The notes under the pieces: generated by a model | The model's database searches: none | The model's input: the letters and a program-made list of their open reading frames with translations, nothing else | Told to the model about the DNA's origin: nothing | Translations under genes and position numbers: made by a program | Shown here: piece after piece, positions 45,084 to 53,455 of the stretch | Numbering within the stretch: the first letter of the stretch is position 1 | Layout: each line of letters starts with the position of its first letter | Assembly: GCA_000245075.1 (NCBI GenBank) | Contig: JH599961.1 | Location: 62,001 to 126,000, forward strand | Length of the DNA stretch: 64,000 nucleotides | Direction of reading: 5' to 3' | Origin: Acetobacteraceae bacterium AT-5844 | GTDB taxonomy: Bacteria; Pseudomonadota; Alphaproteobacteria; Acetobacterales; Acetobacteraceae

Positions 45084-45160
45084 GGCGGTGTAGCTCAGCT
45101 GGTTAGAGCACGGCACTCATAATGCCGGGGTCGGCGGTTCAAGTCCGCCCGCCGCTACCA
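45084..45160 (+). tRNA. tRNA-Met (CAT), elongator type
   Basis: A 77-nt cloverleaf: acceptor GGCGGTG / CGCCGCT with CCA encoded, D-arm TAGCTCAGCTGGTTAGAGC, anticodon stem CGGCA/TGCCG around loop CTCATAA (anticodon CAT), variable region GGGTC and T-arm GGCGGTTCAAGTCCGCC. Wobble G1-U72 and other features match alphaproteobacterial elongator tRNA-Met rather than the initiator. A lysidine-modified isoleucine tRNA is less likely. Confidence 0.93.
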
Positions 45161-45173
45161 AACCTCTCCTCCC

Positions 45174-46058
45174 TCAGCCCCAGGCGCAGTCACCCAGAGA
45201 GTCCAGCGGGATTTTCAGGTAGCGCCGGCCATTGGCTTCCGGCGCGGGCAGTTCTCCCCCAGCGATATTCACCTGCAAGGCATGCAGGATCAGCTTCGGC
45301 ATGGGCAGGGTACGATCCCTGGCTTCCCGCATGTCGACATAAGAAGGCTCATCCTTGAATTGCGAGATGTGGATATTGGTGGCGCGTTGCTCGGCCACCG
45401 TGCTTTCCCATGCTGGCGGGCGGCCTTTCGGGCGGTAGTCATGGCCGGTGAACAGCCGCGTCTCGGCAGGCAGCGAGAGAATGCGTTGTATGCTGTTCCA
45501 CAAAACCTTCGCGCTGCCACCTGGGAAATCTGCCCGCGCGGTGCCTGAATCGGGCATGAACAGCGTATCGTGGATGAAGGCGGCGTCACCGATCCTGTAG
45601 GCGACGGAGGCCAGGGTGTGGCCGGGGGTGAACATCGTCTCCACCGGCAGGGTTCCGATTTGGAAAACCTGCCGGTCCTCGAACAGCCGGTCCCATTGCG
45701 AGCCATCGGTTCGAAACTCGCGGGGAAGGTTGTAGAGATCCTTCCACAGGCGCTGCACATCGACGATTTTGGCGCCGATCCCGGTGGGGGCACCGGTTTT
45801 CCGCTTCAGGTAACCGGCGGCGGAGAAATGGTCGGCATGGGGGTGGGTATCCAGCACCCACTGTAGTGTCCAACCACGCGCGGCGACATGCGCCAGCAAG
45901 GCGTCGGCGGAATGGGTGGCGGTAGAACCCGACTTCTCATCGTAATCGAGCACGGGGTCGATAATGGCGCAGTGCCCGCTTGCGGGGTCCGCCACCACAT
46001 ATTGGATGCTTCCCGTGCGTTCGTCGTAAAAGCCGTCGATCAACGGAGAAGGTGTCAC
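45174..46058 (-). CDS. MBL-fold metallo-hydrolase, persulfide-dioxygenase (Blh/ETHE1)-like
   Basis: The 294-residue protein has the metallo-beta-lactamase pattern THPHADHFSAAGYLKRKTG near residue 72, then FTPGHTLASVAY, and the late ligands DTLFMPDSGTARADFP and FTGHDY. This set (HxHxDH, GHT, D, H) matches the ETHE1/Blh group, which oxidises glutathione persulfide with oxygen or forms sulfur-detoxification modules. It is on the minus strand next to tRNA-Met and the sulfur operon. No rhodanese domain is present. Confidence 0.87.
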   Translation of the reverse strand: MTPSPLIDGFYDERTGSIQYVVADPASGHCAIIDPVLDYDEKSGSTATHSADALLAHVAARGWTLQWVLDTHPHADHFSAAGYLKRKTGAPTGIGAKIVDVQRLWKDLYNLPREFRTDGSQWDRLFEDRQVFQIGTLPVETMFTPGHTLASVAYRIGDAAFIHDTLFMPDSGTARADFPGGSAKVLWNSIQRILSLPAETRLFTGHDYRPKGRPPAWESTVAEQRATNIHISQFKDEPSYVDMREARDRTLPMPKLILHALQVNIAGGELPAPEANGRRYLKIPLDSLGDCAWG

Positions 46059-46121
46059 CCGTTCGCCTCCAGAAACGCGAGGCTTAGCCTGCGGTGTCTC
46101 GGAAAGCTCTGCAAGGGGCGT

Positions 46122-46883
46122 TCAGCACCAGTCCAGGGGCTCAGGATACTCGGCGCGGAGGAAGGTCAGGCCATCGGCAGGCGCAGTTTGCCCGGCACGG
46201 GTCCGGTCCGCGCCATCGAGGATCTGCCTCGGCCATGTCACGGCCTTCCGCCCCAGCCCGACCTCGACCAGGGTGCCCACCATGTTGCGCACCTGATGAT
46301 GCAGGAAGCTACGGGCAGCGGTGTGGATATGCACCTCGTCGCCCAGCCGCGAGACATCGAGCTGGTCCAGCGTGCGCATCGCGTGCTTCGCCTGGCAGGT
46401 CGCGGCGCGATAGGCGGAGAAGTCGTGCCGCCCGAGCAGCATCTGCGCAGCCTCATGCATGGCCGCCGCATCCAGCTTCTGCGGCACGTGCCAGACGCGC
46501 CCGGCTTCCAGCGCTGGCCGCGCCCGCCGGTTGAGGATGCGATAGCGATAGGCGCGCCCACAGGCGGAAAACCGGGCCGACCAATCCTCCGGCGCGCGGG
46601 CAACGCTGACGACCGAAACGGGGTGAGGGCGGCTGCGGACATTCAACGCCTCCCGTAGCCGCTCCGGCGGCAGGTCCAGCTTCAGCTCTATCTGGACGAC
46701 CTGCCCCTCGGCGTGGACGCCGGCATCGGTACGGCCAGAGGCCACCGTCTCCGGCGTCTCGCCCCCATTCAGGGGCGCGCCAGCTTCTTCCAGCACCTGT
46801 TGCACGGAAAGGCCGTTCGTCTGGCGCTGCCACCCGACGAAAGGGGCGCCATCATACTCGACCAGGAGGGCGTAGCGCGGCAT
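46122..46883 (-). CDS. truA: tRNA pseudouridine synthase A
   Basis: This 253-residue TruA begins MPRYALLVEYDGAPFVGWQ and has the catalytic Asp in ASGRTDAGVHAEGQV near residue 52, plus SFLHHQVRNMVGTLVEVG near residue 205. It makes pseudouridine at positions 38-40 of many tRNAs. It immediately follows fmt on the same strand (adjacent stop and start at 46884/46883), so def-fmt-truA form one operon. Confidence 0.96.
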   Translation of the reverse strand: MPRYALLVEYDGAPFVGWQRQTNGLSVQQVLEEAGAPLNGGETPETVASGRTDAGVHAEGQVVQIELKLDLPPERLREALNVRSRPHPVSVVSVARAPEDWSARFSACGRAYRYRILNRRARPALEAGRVWHVPQKLDAAAMHEAAQMLLGRHDFSAYRAATCQAKHAMRTLDQLDVSRLGDEVHIHTAARSFLHHQVRNMVGTLVEVGLGRKAVTWPRQILDGADRTRAGQTAPADGLTFLRAEYPEPLDWC

Positions 46884-47801
46884 TCAGGCCAGCACGTCGC
46901 CCGGCCGCAGAGCATAGCCGCGCAGGAAGGCCTCCGCCGGCATGGCTGCGCGGCCTGCACGTTGCAGGCGCAGCAGCCGCAGCGCACCCTCGCCACAAGC
47001 CACCAGTGCGGCCTCGTCCAGTACCGCGCCGGGCGTGCCACTGGCGCCCAAGACCGGCTCGGCCTCCAGCACCCGCAGCGTTTCCTCGCCATGGCGGAAA
47101 TAGGTGCCGGGCCAGGGATTCAGCGCGCGCACGCGGCGGTCCAGGGCTGGGGCGCTCTCCGCCCAGTTCAGCCGGCCATCCTCCTTGCCCAGCTTGGGGG
47201 CGTAGGTGACACCGTCTTCCGGCTGCTGCACAGGCGCCGGCTGCTCCGCCAGAGCGCGCAGCACCAGGGGACCGCCTATAGCAGCCAGGGCATCATGCAG
47301 CTTGGGGGTGGTGGTGTGGGGGCCGATCGGCACCGCTTCGCGCAACAGCATGGGGCCGGTATCCAGCCCCTCATCCATCCGCATGATGGTGATGCCGCTC
47401 TCCCTGTCGCCAGCCAGGATAGCTGCCTGGATCGGGCCCGCGCCGCGCCAGCGGGGCAGCAGCGAGGCATGGATGTTCAGGCAGCCACGCTTCGGCGCCT
47501 CCAGCATCTCTCGCGGCAGGATGAGCCCATAGGCGGCGACCACGGCCGCATCCAGCTCCAGCGCGGCGAAGGCGGCATGCTCCGCGGCATCCCGGCGCAC
47601 ACGGGCGGGGGTGCGGACAGGCAGGCCCAGTTCCAATGCCGCGCGGTGGACGGGGCAGGGGGTTTCCTTGTGTCCCCTGCCCGCCGGGCGCGGCGGCTGG
47701 CAATAGACCATGGCGATCTCGTGCCCCGCCTCGTGCAAAGCCCGCAGCGCCGGAACGGAGAAATCCGGGCTACCCATGAAGGCGAGGCGGAGGCGCTGCA
47801 T
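46884..47801 (-). CDS. fmt: Methionyl-tRNA formyltransferase
   Basis: The 305-residue enzyme starts [19 protein letters not shown] and has the formyl-THF loop and catalytic residues in [37 protein letters not shown] and [16 protein letters not shown], followed by the C-terminal tRNA-binding OB domain. It formylates initiator Met-tRNA. The ATG at 47801 overlaps the def stop (TGATG); a TTG codon one position upstream is not needed. Fmt and Def act on opposite ends of the same initiation cycle. Confidence 0.96.
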   Translation of the reverse strand: MQRLRLAFMGSPDFSVPALRALHEAGHEIAMVYCQPPRPAGRGHKETPCPVHRAALELGLPVRTPARVRRDAAEHAAFAALELDAAVVAAYGLILPREMLEAPKRGCLNIHASLLPRWRGAGPIQAAILAGDRESGITIMRMDEGLDTGPMLLREAVPIGPHTTTPKLHDALAAIGGPLVLRALAEQPAPVQQPEDGVTYAPKLGKEDGRLNWAESAPALDRRVRALNPWPGTYFRHGEETLRVLEAEPVLGASGTPGAVLDEAALVACGEGALRLLRLQRAGRAAMPAEAFLRGYALRPGDVLA

Positions 47802-48334
47802 CAATCGCCGCTCCGGCCCTTGCTCTTCAGGTCCTTGGCCAGCTTGCGGAGCAGCATGTTCCGCTTCAAGGCCGAGATGTGGTCCACGAACAATACGCCA
47901 TCCAGATGGTCCAGCTCATGCTGGATGCAGGTGGCGAGCAGATCGTCCGCCTCCAGCTCCTTCCGGCTGCCGTCCAGTGCCGTCCAGCGCAGCTTGATGC
48001 GCGCCGGGCGCGTGACATCGGCATATTGATTAGGCAGGGAGAGGCAGCCTTCCTCCCGCGTCGACAGCTCCGTGCTCTGTGCGACGATCTCGGGATTGAT
48101 CAGGACCATGGGGTCCTGCTTGTCATCCTTCTGGATGTCGACCACCGCCATGCGCAGCATGACGCCCACCTGAGGCGCGGCCAGCCCGATTCCGGGGGCC
48201 TTGTACATGGTGGCCAGCATGCGGGGCGCGAGCTCCCGCACGGTGTCCAGGTCGCCGGGGCCGACCGGGCGCGCCTTGGCGCGCAGGCGCGAATCGGGAA
48301 CCAGCAGGATGGGGAGGAGTGATTCGTCGGACAT
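47801..48334 (-). CDS. def: Peptide deformylase
   Basis: The 177-residue metalloenzyme has the three def motifs: [19 protein letters not shown] (metal Cys) and QHELDHLDG with the HExxH pair. It removes the formyl group from nascent proteins. The start [14 protein letters not shown] at 48334 is the usual family N-terminus; a frame to 48373 is unsupported. It is the first gene of the def-fmt-truA operon. Confidence 0.96.
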   Translation of the reverse strand: MSDESLLPILLVPDSRLRAKARPVGPGDLDTVRELAPRMLATMYKAPGIGLAAPQVGVMLRMAVVDIQKDDKQDPMVLINPEIVAQSTELSTREEGCLSLPNQYADVTRPARIKLRWTALDGSRKELEADDLLATCIQHELDHLDGVLFVDHISALKRNMLLRKLAKDLKSKGRSGD

Positions 48335-48483
48335 GGAAGCCGTGCCATAGCCCCCCGCCAGGGGCTGGCGCAACAGCCACCTCCCCTTGCAAAGCAGGGC
48401 AAAGCGAACAAGATTTCAGCACGCGGCGGGGTGCTTCGGGCTTCGCCGATGTCTCGCTCTCGGATGAGGAGGCCATACCGCCT

Positions 48484-48954
48484 ATGTCACGTTCTTCGTT
48501 GTTCGGCTCGCCCCTGTTTCTCGGTTTCGATCATCTTGAGCAGATGCTCGACCGTGTGGCGAAGAATTCGGACGGCTACCCTCCTTATAATATCGAGCAG
48601 ACTGGCGACAGCCGCCTGCGGATCACCCTGGCCGTGGCCGGCTTCACCATGGATGACCTCCAGATAACGCAGGAGGACAACCAGCTGGTCGTGCGTGGCA
48701 AGCAGAAGGATGATTCCGAAGGCCGCATTTTCCTTCACCGGGGCATTGCGGCGCGCCAGTTTCAGCGCGCCTTCGTGTTGGCGGAGGGCATCGATGTGGA
48801 AGGCGCATGGCTCGATAACGGCCTGCTGCATATCGACCTGAAGCGTCCCCTGCCGGAAGTGCGGGTGAAGTCCATCCGCATTGGTACCAAGGGAGCGCAG
48901 GGTGCTCGCCCTCTGGTGAACGGTACGGCGCTGGATGACAGCGTTGAGACCTGA
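48484..48954 (+). CDS. Small heat-shock protein Hsp20
   Basis: This 156-residue protein has an alpha-crystallin domain at about residues 35-125: YPPYNIEQTGDSRLRITLAV, AGFTMDDLQITQEDNQLVVR, and the C-terminal VKSIRIGTKG in place of the IxI motif. It is most like the IbpA group, a holding chaperone. The ATG at 48484 follows GAGGAGG at longer spacing. No clear sigma-32 promoter or RNA thermometer was seen upstream. A DUF1150 gene follows, as is common in alphaproteobacteria. Confidence 0.93.
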   Translation: MSRSSLFGSPLFLGFDHLEQMLDRVAKNSDGYPPYNIEQTGDSRLRITLAVAGFTMDDLQITQEDNQLVVRGKQKDDSEGRIFLHRGIAARQFQRAFVLAEGIDVEGAWLDNGLLHIDLKRPLPEVRVKSIRIGTKGAQGARPLVNGTALDDSVET

Positions 48955-49095
48955 GTGTTTCCAACGTGCCTGCAAACATGACGGCTCTGCTGCGTTGGCT
49001 TGAAGAGCGACGCCTGAAAGAGCTTCACCGCGGCGTGGCCTGAAGGGCCAGCCGCCAGCGGCCGGGCCAGTTGGCCGGCCACAGGAGTCACGACT
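48955..49095. other. Hsp20-DUF1150 spacer
   Basis: The 141-bp gap contains a 21-codon frame (48978-49043, starting MTALLRWLEE) without a ribosome-binding site, and a GC-rich inverted stretch before the next gene. I do not call a gene here. Confidence 0.3.
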
Positions 49096-49338
49096 ATGAA
49101 CAAGGAATTCACGTCTCGCCCTTCCGATGCCGCCAATGCGCTGCGGCATCTGAGCAAGGCCGACTGGGCCCGCTTCGGGGCTGAGCAGATCGCCTATATC
49201 CGCCCGGTGATCATCGATGGCGCCCATGTCGTCGCCATTCACTCGGCAGACGGCACGCAGATCGGCGCGGCACCTGACGCATCTCTCGCCACGGCCGCTA
49301 TCCTGCAGCACGAAATGGTGCCAGTGCTGGTGCACTGA
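49096..49338 (+). CDS. DUF1150 family protein
   Basis: The 80-residue protein has the DUF1150 core: LRHLSKADWARFGAEQIAYI, then HVVAIHSADGTQIG and a short C-terminal helix. Members of this family are small alphaproteobacterial proteins typically next to an Hsp20 gene, as here. The link suggests a heat- or aggregation-related role, but no function is established. CAGGAG precedes the ATG. Confidence 0.9.
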   Translation: MNKEFTSRPSDAANALRHLSKADWARFGAEQIAYIRPVIIDGAHVVAIHSADGTQIGAAPDASLATAAILQHEMVPVLVH

Positions 49339-49366
49339 GGAGCAGCTGGTTTCAGCGCAAGCAAGA

Positions 49367-49389
49367 CCGGGGGAGATAAACTCCCCCGG
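49367..49389. terminator. Hairpin between convergent DUF1150 and protease genes
   Basis: CCGGGGGAG-ATAAA-CTCCCCCGG is a perfect 9-bp stem. Neither strand has a long T run (TTCT on plus, TCTTGCTT on minus), so termination may be weak or bidirectional. Confidence 0.6.
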
Positions 49390-49449
49390 CAGTTCTACAT
49401 CGACCGGATGCCCAGGCTAGGAAGCATCGGCCCGGACTTGGACGGCGGT

Positions 49450-50547
49450 TCAGCTTTCCGTTGGCATCTCGCCCAGTGTCACCTGGACATCGAGGGTTGC
49501 CGTAGCCCGCTTCACCGCCAGCTTCAGCGGGCTGCCAGGGGCGTGCTCAGCCACCCGGCGTGCCAGCGTGCGGCCATTCTGCACGGCGCCGCCATCGGCC
49601 TCCAGGATCACGTCGCCAGGCCGCAGACCAGCGCGGGCGGCCGGGCTCAACCGCTGCACCGCCACCACCTGCGCGCCGTTCTCGGCATCGCCATTCGGGC
49701 CGAGTTCCACGCCGAGCCAGCCGCGCCGCACCTGCCCGTGCTCCTTGAGTTGCGCCACAACCTTGGTTGCCAGTTCTGCCGGGATGGCGAAGCCGATGCC
49801 GACGGAACCGCCCGTCGGAGAAACGATGGCGGTGTTTACCCCAACCACATTGCCGCTCATGTCGAACAGCGGACCGCCGGAGTTGCCGGGATTAATTGCC
49901 GCATCGGTCTGCAGGAAGTCGTCATAAGGACCAGCGCCCAGGTCACGGCCATGGGCAGAGATGATGCCGGAGGTCACGGTGGCGCTGAGCCCGAAGGGGT
50001 TACCCACGGCGATGACCACGTCGCCCACGCGAGGCTCGGCGCCAGGCGCAAAGCTGACAGCCTGCAAGGGCTGCGGGCTTTCGACCTTCAGAAGCGCAAG
50101 ATCGGTGCGCTCGTCACGCCCTATCAGCTTGGCCGGCAGCTCCTTGCCATCGGACAGCGTGACCTTGATCTGCGAGGCCTGGGCCGCGACGTGGGCGTTG
50201 GTGACAATGTAACCGGCCGGATCGATGATGAAGCCGGAGCCGAGCCCCATGGGGCGGTGCGGCTGCCCGCGCCGCTGCTGCGGCGTGGCTGGGCGCTTAC
50301 TCGGCGCCGCCGCTTCGTTGGAAGCCGCGGACCCGCCTTCCATGACGCTGATGCGAACGACGGAGGGGCTTACCTTCTCCACCAGATCGGCGAACCCCTG
50401 CGGATGGGCCGCAGCCACCGCAGGCGAAAGCGCCGCTCGGGCCTCATAGGGCATGATTTCGGCCACGCCGAGCGCGGTGGTGGCCAGCAGGGCAAGCGCC
50501 AGGGCACGATGGCGAGGCCGGGACGGGAAGCTGAGCCGCATGATCAT
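49450..50547 (-). CDS. Trypsin-like serine protease with one PDZ domain (DegP/DegS/HtrA-like)
   Basis: The 365-residue protein has a signal sequence (LALALLATTALGVAE), then the trypsin-like domain with His in IVTNAHVAAQ, Asp in RTDLALLKVE and Ser in INPGNSGGPLFDMSGNVVG, followed by one PDZ domain at the C-terminus (RRGWLGVELGPN). It is a periplasmic quality-control protease or a sigma-factor-cleaving HtrA. Two ATGs (50547 and 50541) are in frame; GGAGG better fits the second. The gene faces the prophage tRNA site. Confidence 0.9.
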   Translation of the reverse strand: MIMRLSFPSRPRHRALALALLATTALGVAEIMPYEARAALSPAVAAAHPQGFADLVEKVSPSVVRISVMEGGSAASNEAAAPSKRPATPQQRRGQPHRPMGLGSGFIIDPAGYIVTNAHVAAQASQIKVTLSDGKELPAKLIGRDERTDLALLKVESPQPLQAVSFAPGAEPRVGDVVIAVGNPFGLSATVTSGIISAHGRDLGAGPYDDFLQTDAAINPGNSGGPLFDMSGNVVGVNTAIVSPTGGSVGIGFAIPAELATKVVAQLKEHGQVRRGWLGVELGPNGDAENGAQVVAVQRLSPAARAGLRPGDVILEADGGAVQNGRTLARRVAEHAPGSPLKLAVKRATATLDVQVTLGEMPTES

Positions 50548-50736
50548 CGATCCTCCAAATTGCGACGCGATGGAGGGAAGATGACAGGAGCTGCATGTAC
50601 GCAGACCCGGCGGCGGGCTTAATCTTGTTCCATCACAAATTACACGCCCGAAACGGAGCCTGTTACAATTCTCGTGTGCGAAGGCGCGAAGGGGAGTTGC
50701 TCTCCGGCGCGGACGCCGCTAGATACCCGCCCGCCA

Positions 50737-50811
<75 letters not shown>

Positions 50812-50840
50812 TAATTCTCCTGCTAATTCAGGATGTTAGA

Positions 50841-50865
50841 AGCGCGCCACACTGGCGCGCTTTTG
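50841..50865 (+). terminator. Terminator after tRNA-Thr
   Basis: AGCGCGCCA-CAC-TGGCGCGCT is a perfect 9-bp stem followed by TTTTG. It ends the tRNA transcript 30 bp after its 3' end, inside the prophage edge. Confidence 0.8.
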
Positions 50866-50880
50866 CATTTCAGGGGCGTT

Positions 50881-50897
50881 TGCAACACCCTGTTGCA
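50881..50897 (-). repeat. Inverted repeat after the integrase stop
   Basis: TGCAACA-CCC-TGTTGCA is a perfect 7-bp inverted repeat five bases beyond the integrase stop. It may be an integrase arm site or terminator stem; no T run follows. Confidence 0.5.
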
Positions 50898-50901
50898 CTC
50901 G

Positions 50902-52080
50902 TCAGCGGCGCTTTTTCGCCAGCATGACAACCCTGTCCCCGCCCGCTTCCCATTTTTCAATTCCGCCCAGCGCGACCTCGCCACGGCGGGGCAGGTAAGT
51001 GTCCAGGATCTTCTGCACCTGGTCGATGGCGTGGCCGGAGAGGGCGGCGATCTGCGGGGTGGTGGCACCAGCAATCGCAAGCTGAACCATGCCGGTGCGG
51101 CGCAGATCGCGGCGCTGAAGGTTGGTCAGCATGCGGCCCCGGACAGCCGCCTTGGCCTGCTCCCGCGCCTTCACGGCTTCCCGACTGGGGAGGCCTCCGC
51201 GCGCCCGGATGGCTTCGCGGGCGAGCCGCCAATTGGCGATGCGCAGCACCCGGTCCCATGCTCGCGCAAAATTGCGATAGCTCCAGGGTCGCCCCTTCGG
51301 GCTGCTGACCAGAAGCATAGCAGGCGCGCCCTCGGTGGCAGTCAGCTCCGCTGCCAGCCGCTCGTGGCACGGCACGTCCACCAGCGCCCCCGTCTTGCTC
51401 TGGCGCAGTCTGATCCAGATGCGCCCCTCCCGCTCGAACACCATCGGCCTGGACATGGCCAGCATGTCGCTGGGCCGCTGCACAGTATAGAGCAGCAGCG
51501 CGAAGGCGCGCCGAAGGGCGGGGTAGGCGCTGGCGGCGTCCATGAAGGCGTCGATGCGGGCTTGGTCCCATATCTGCTCACGCGCCGGCGTCTCATACAG
51601 CGATGGACGGTCAGCCGGGTTCTTCGTGAGCCCGGGCGTCTCCAGATCATGAAGCGCGAAATTCATCAGCAGGCGCAGGGTGCGCAGCACCGCGTTCCCC
51701 TGCCATGGCCGCTCGGCATACTGCGCGTGCAGGTGGCGGACCACCTTGCGGGTGATGCCGGTGACAGGCACCGTTTCCCACATGCCCCGCAGCAGTTCGA
51801 TATGCTTCCGATAGTCGCGCTTCGTCTTGTCCGCGAGCTTCTGGAACTTGGGGTCGGCCATATAGAGCGCGCACAGCTCGCCGAAGCTCCCGGCCGGCGG
51901 GCCCGCCTTCGGGACCTCCGCCTCCAGGGCGGCCGCGCGCTCCTGCGCAGCTTCCTTCGTCCAGCCATCCCGGCTCCTGCCGATGAGATGGCCGGTTTTC
52001 CGGTGATACCAGACGTACTCGACCGAGCCGTCAGACTTGCGCCGGCTGACCGTGTTTACGCCGGTGGCGGGGCGGGGCAT
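50902..52080 (-). CDS. int: Tyrosine recombinase / phage integrase
   Basis: The 392-residue integrase has an SAM-like N-terminal DNA-binding part (about 65-155) and a catalytic domain with Arg202 (TVQRPSD), Lys229 (RQSKTG), Arg327 (RRDLRRTG), His350 (LSGHAIDQ) and Tyr362 (ILDTYLPRR). The first residue of the usual HxxR is Arg here. It inserts the phage into tRNA-Thr. Its start overlaps the upstream HTH gene by 50 bases; GAGGGA precedes the ATG. It is the last gene of the leftward early operon. Confidence 0.95.
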   Translation of the reverse strand: MPRPATGVNTVSRRKSDGSVEYVWYHRKTGHLIGRSRDGWTKEAAQERAAALEAEVPKAGPPAGSFGELCALYMADPKFQKLADKTKRDYRKHIELLRGMWETVPVTGITRKVVRHLHAQYAERPWQGNAVLRTLRLLMNFALHDLETPGLTKNPADRPSLYETPAREQIWDQARIDAFMDAASAYPALRRAFALLLYTVQRPSDMLAMSRPMVFEREGRIWIRLRQSKTGALVDVPCHERLAAELTATEGAPAMLLVSSPKGRPWSYRNFARAWDRVLRIANWRLAREAIRARGGLPSREAVKAREQAKAAVRGRMLTNLQRRDLRRTGMVQLAIAGATTPQIAALSGHAIDQVQKILDTYLPRRGEVALGGIEKWEAGGDRVVMLAKKRR

Positions 52081-52432
52081 TCGTGATCCCTCGTAGGGCT
52101 GCGGCCTCGGCCGTCAGCGTGGGCTGTTGCGTGATGGGGGTGACAGTCGCCTCGACGGCCTGAACCGGTGGCGGCGCCGTCATGGCATGTGGCGGTGGCG
52201 CGGCGATGCCGGCGGCCTGGTCCGCGAAGGCGTCGAGAACCTTCCGGTCCCAGGTCAGGCGGGCGCCCTTGCTGCCCCGCCGCCGCGCCGCTGGCCACAT
52301 GCCGGATGCCACCTCATCGTCGAAGGTGTCCGGGGAGACGCCGAGGTAGGCGGCAGCCTCCTCGCGGGAGAGGTAGCGGGGCTCCATGCCGGGCGGGAGG
52401 CGGAGGCGGCGGGCTGGCTCTTGCTGGGCCAT
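52031..52432 (-). CDS. Excisionase-like helix-turn-helix protein
   Basis: The 133-residue protein has an N-terminal MerR/AlpA-type HTH: YLSREEAAAYLGVSPDTFDD, then the wing WPAARRRGSKGARLTW. A low-complexity Pro/Ala/Thr-rich tail with basic residues follows. The family includes excisionases that direct integrase. The start overlaps the upstream stop (TGATG), and its 3' end overlaps integrase. This location next to int supports an excisionase role, but that is inference. Confidence 0.8.
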   Translation of the reverse strand: MAQQEPARRLRLPPGMEPRYLSREEAAAYLGVSPDTFDDEVASGMWPAARRRGSKGARLTWDRKVLDAFADQAAGIAAPPPHAMTAPPPVQAVEATVTPITQQPTLTAEAAALRGITNAPPRHRRKHGQPAQV

Positions 52433-52707
52433 CACCGGTCCATTTGCATCGCCTCGGACACACGGCCGGCGTTGGTGCGGAACCGGACGGCAATGGCCTG
52501 AAGGCTCTTGTGAGGGTGGGCGCGCGCGTAGCGGCGGATGGCCGCCGCCGTGGCTGGATCAACGGCAGCGCTTTGGACCGGTGACCGAGGGCGTGCGACT
52601 TTGCGCCTCCAGAGCATGCTTTCAAGCTGCTCCAGCTCCGCCGAAAGGCCGGCCAGCGTCTTCCTGATCTCCGCCAAGCGGCGGCGGGCGAGAGGCACGT
52701 TGCTCAC
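52432..52707 (-). CDS. Small prophage protein, HTH-like C-terminus
   Basis: The 91-residue protein starts with GTG (52707-52705), which overlaps the previous stop in GTGA; GGGAGAGGG lies upstream. It has a helical N-terminal half (LARRRLAEIRKTLAGLSAEL, QLESMLWRRK), perhaps a coiled coil, and a C-terminal helix-turn-helix look (HKSLQAIAVRFRTNAGRVSE). No named family was recognised. It belongs to the leftward coupled operon before the excisionase-like gene. Confidence 0.72.
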   Translation of the reverse strand: MSNVPLARRRLAEIRKTLAGLSAELEQLESMLWRRKVARPRSPVQSAAVDPATAAAIRRYARAHPHKSLQAIAVRFRTNAGRVSEAMQMDR

Positions 52708-53198
52708 TGTCCCTCTCCCTTCGCCCGCTCGATGGCGGAGAGGGCTGTTGCCAGCTTGTGCGCGACCCACGCCGCGCTCATGGGGAACCGGTCGCAATTG
52801 GCTGCCCGCGCATCCTGGCGCAGTTCCTCCAACGCCTTCCTCGCTACCTCCAGCGCGTCCTCTGGCTTCTCATCGGACAGGAGCCCGGCGCGCTTCGACA
52901 CCTCCAGCACATTCGCCACGGCTTTGGTGGTGTGAATGGTGAAGCCATAAGGGTCGGTGCTTTTCCCGCCGAACCGGGTCGGGGTTGTGTCCCGCAACCC
53001 CTCCAGCGCCGTCTTCAGGTCGGTGAGGCCCGCAGGCCCCGCCTCCGCCAGCACGCGGGTGCGGTCGGGGTCGGGCTTGATGATGGCATTAGCCTCATCA
53101 ACGCACCCATTGCAGATGAACGCAGAGCCGCCCGCTAGGAGCTTCAGCACCTCATGCTGCGATTTGTCGCAGAATGAGCAGCGCATCGTGCGCGTCAT
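52704..53198 (-). CDS. Prophage protein with ClpX-type C4 zinc finger
   Basis: The 164-residue protein begins with a zinc-binding domain like that of ClpX: Cys7, Cys10, Cys29 and Cys32 in MRCSFCDKSQHEVLKLLAGG and AFICNGCVDEAN. The rest, about residues 45-164, is helical and has no ATPase; it contains no Walker motifs. In ClpX this domain binds substrates and adaptors and forms dimers. A free copy in a phage early operon could act as a decoy or adaptor for host ClpXP, but that is inference. Start and stop overlap their neighbours by four bases each. Confidence 0.86.
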   Translation of the reverse strand: MTRTMRCSFCDKSQHEVLKLLAGGSAFICNGCVDEANAIIKPDPDRTRVLAEAGPAGLTDLKTALEGLRDTTPTRFGGKSTDPYGFTIHTTKAVANVLEVSKRAGLLSDEKPEDALEVARKALEELRQDARAANCDRFPMSAAWVAHKLATALSAIERAKGEGQ

Positions 53199-53455
53199 GC
53201 GGCACCTCCAGGATGCCTTGTGGCAGGATCACTCAGGCGCTTGACCTCCGCAATCGCGTGAGAGCGAACCGAGGCCATCCAGCTCCTCAGATCGGCGGGA
53301 GCGACGAAGGCACCAGCCTTCTCGATCTCCTGGCCAAGGCTTCGCACCAACTGGCTAATCTCGCGGTCATAGTCGTGATCGGGCAGGAAGGACGCCTTGC
53401 GGGCCATGGCTGTGCCGGTCTGCTTGGCGGAAGGCAGGCAAGAGAAGGTGGTCAT
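53195..53455 (-). CDS. Small prophage protein, unknown
   Basis: The 86-residue frame is coupled by four-base overlaps on both sides. It is mostly hydrophilic and helical (DHDYDREISQLVRSLGQEIE, SWMASVRSHAIAEVKRL). No family was recognised. A second ATG at residue 17 is possible, but the overlap favours the first. Confidence 0.65.
   Translation of the reverse strand: MTTFSCLPSAKQTGTAMARKASFLPDHDYDREISQLVRSLGQEIEKAGAFVAPADLRSWMASVRSHAIAEVKRLSDPATRHPGGAA

Noticed and set aside
48978-49043. A 21-codon frame between hsp20 and the DUF1150 gene
   Set aside because: No ribosome-binding site and nothing to support it beyond an open frame; left as a note in the spacer entry.
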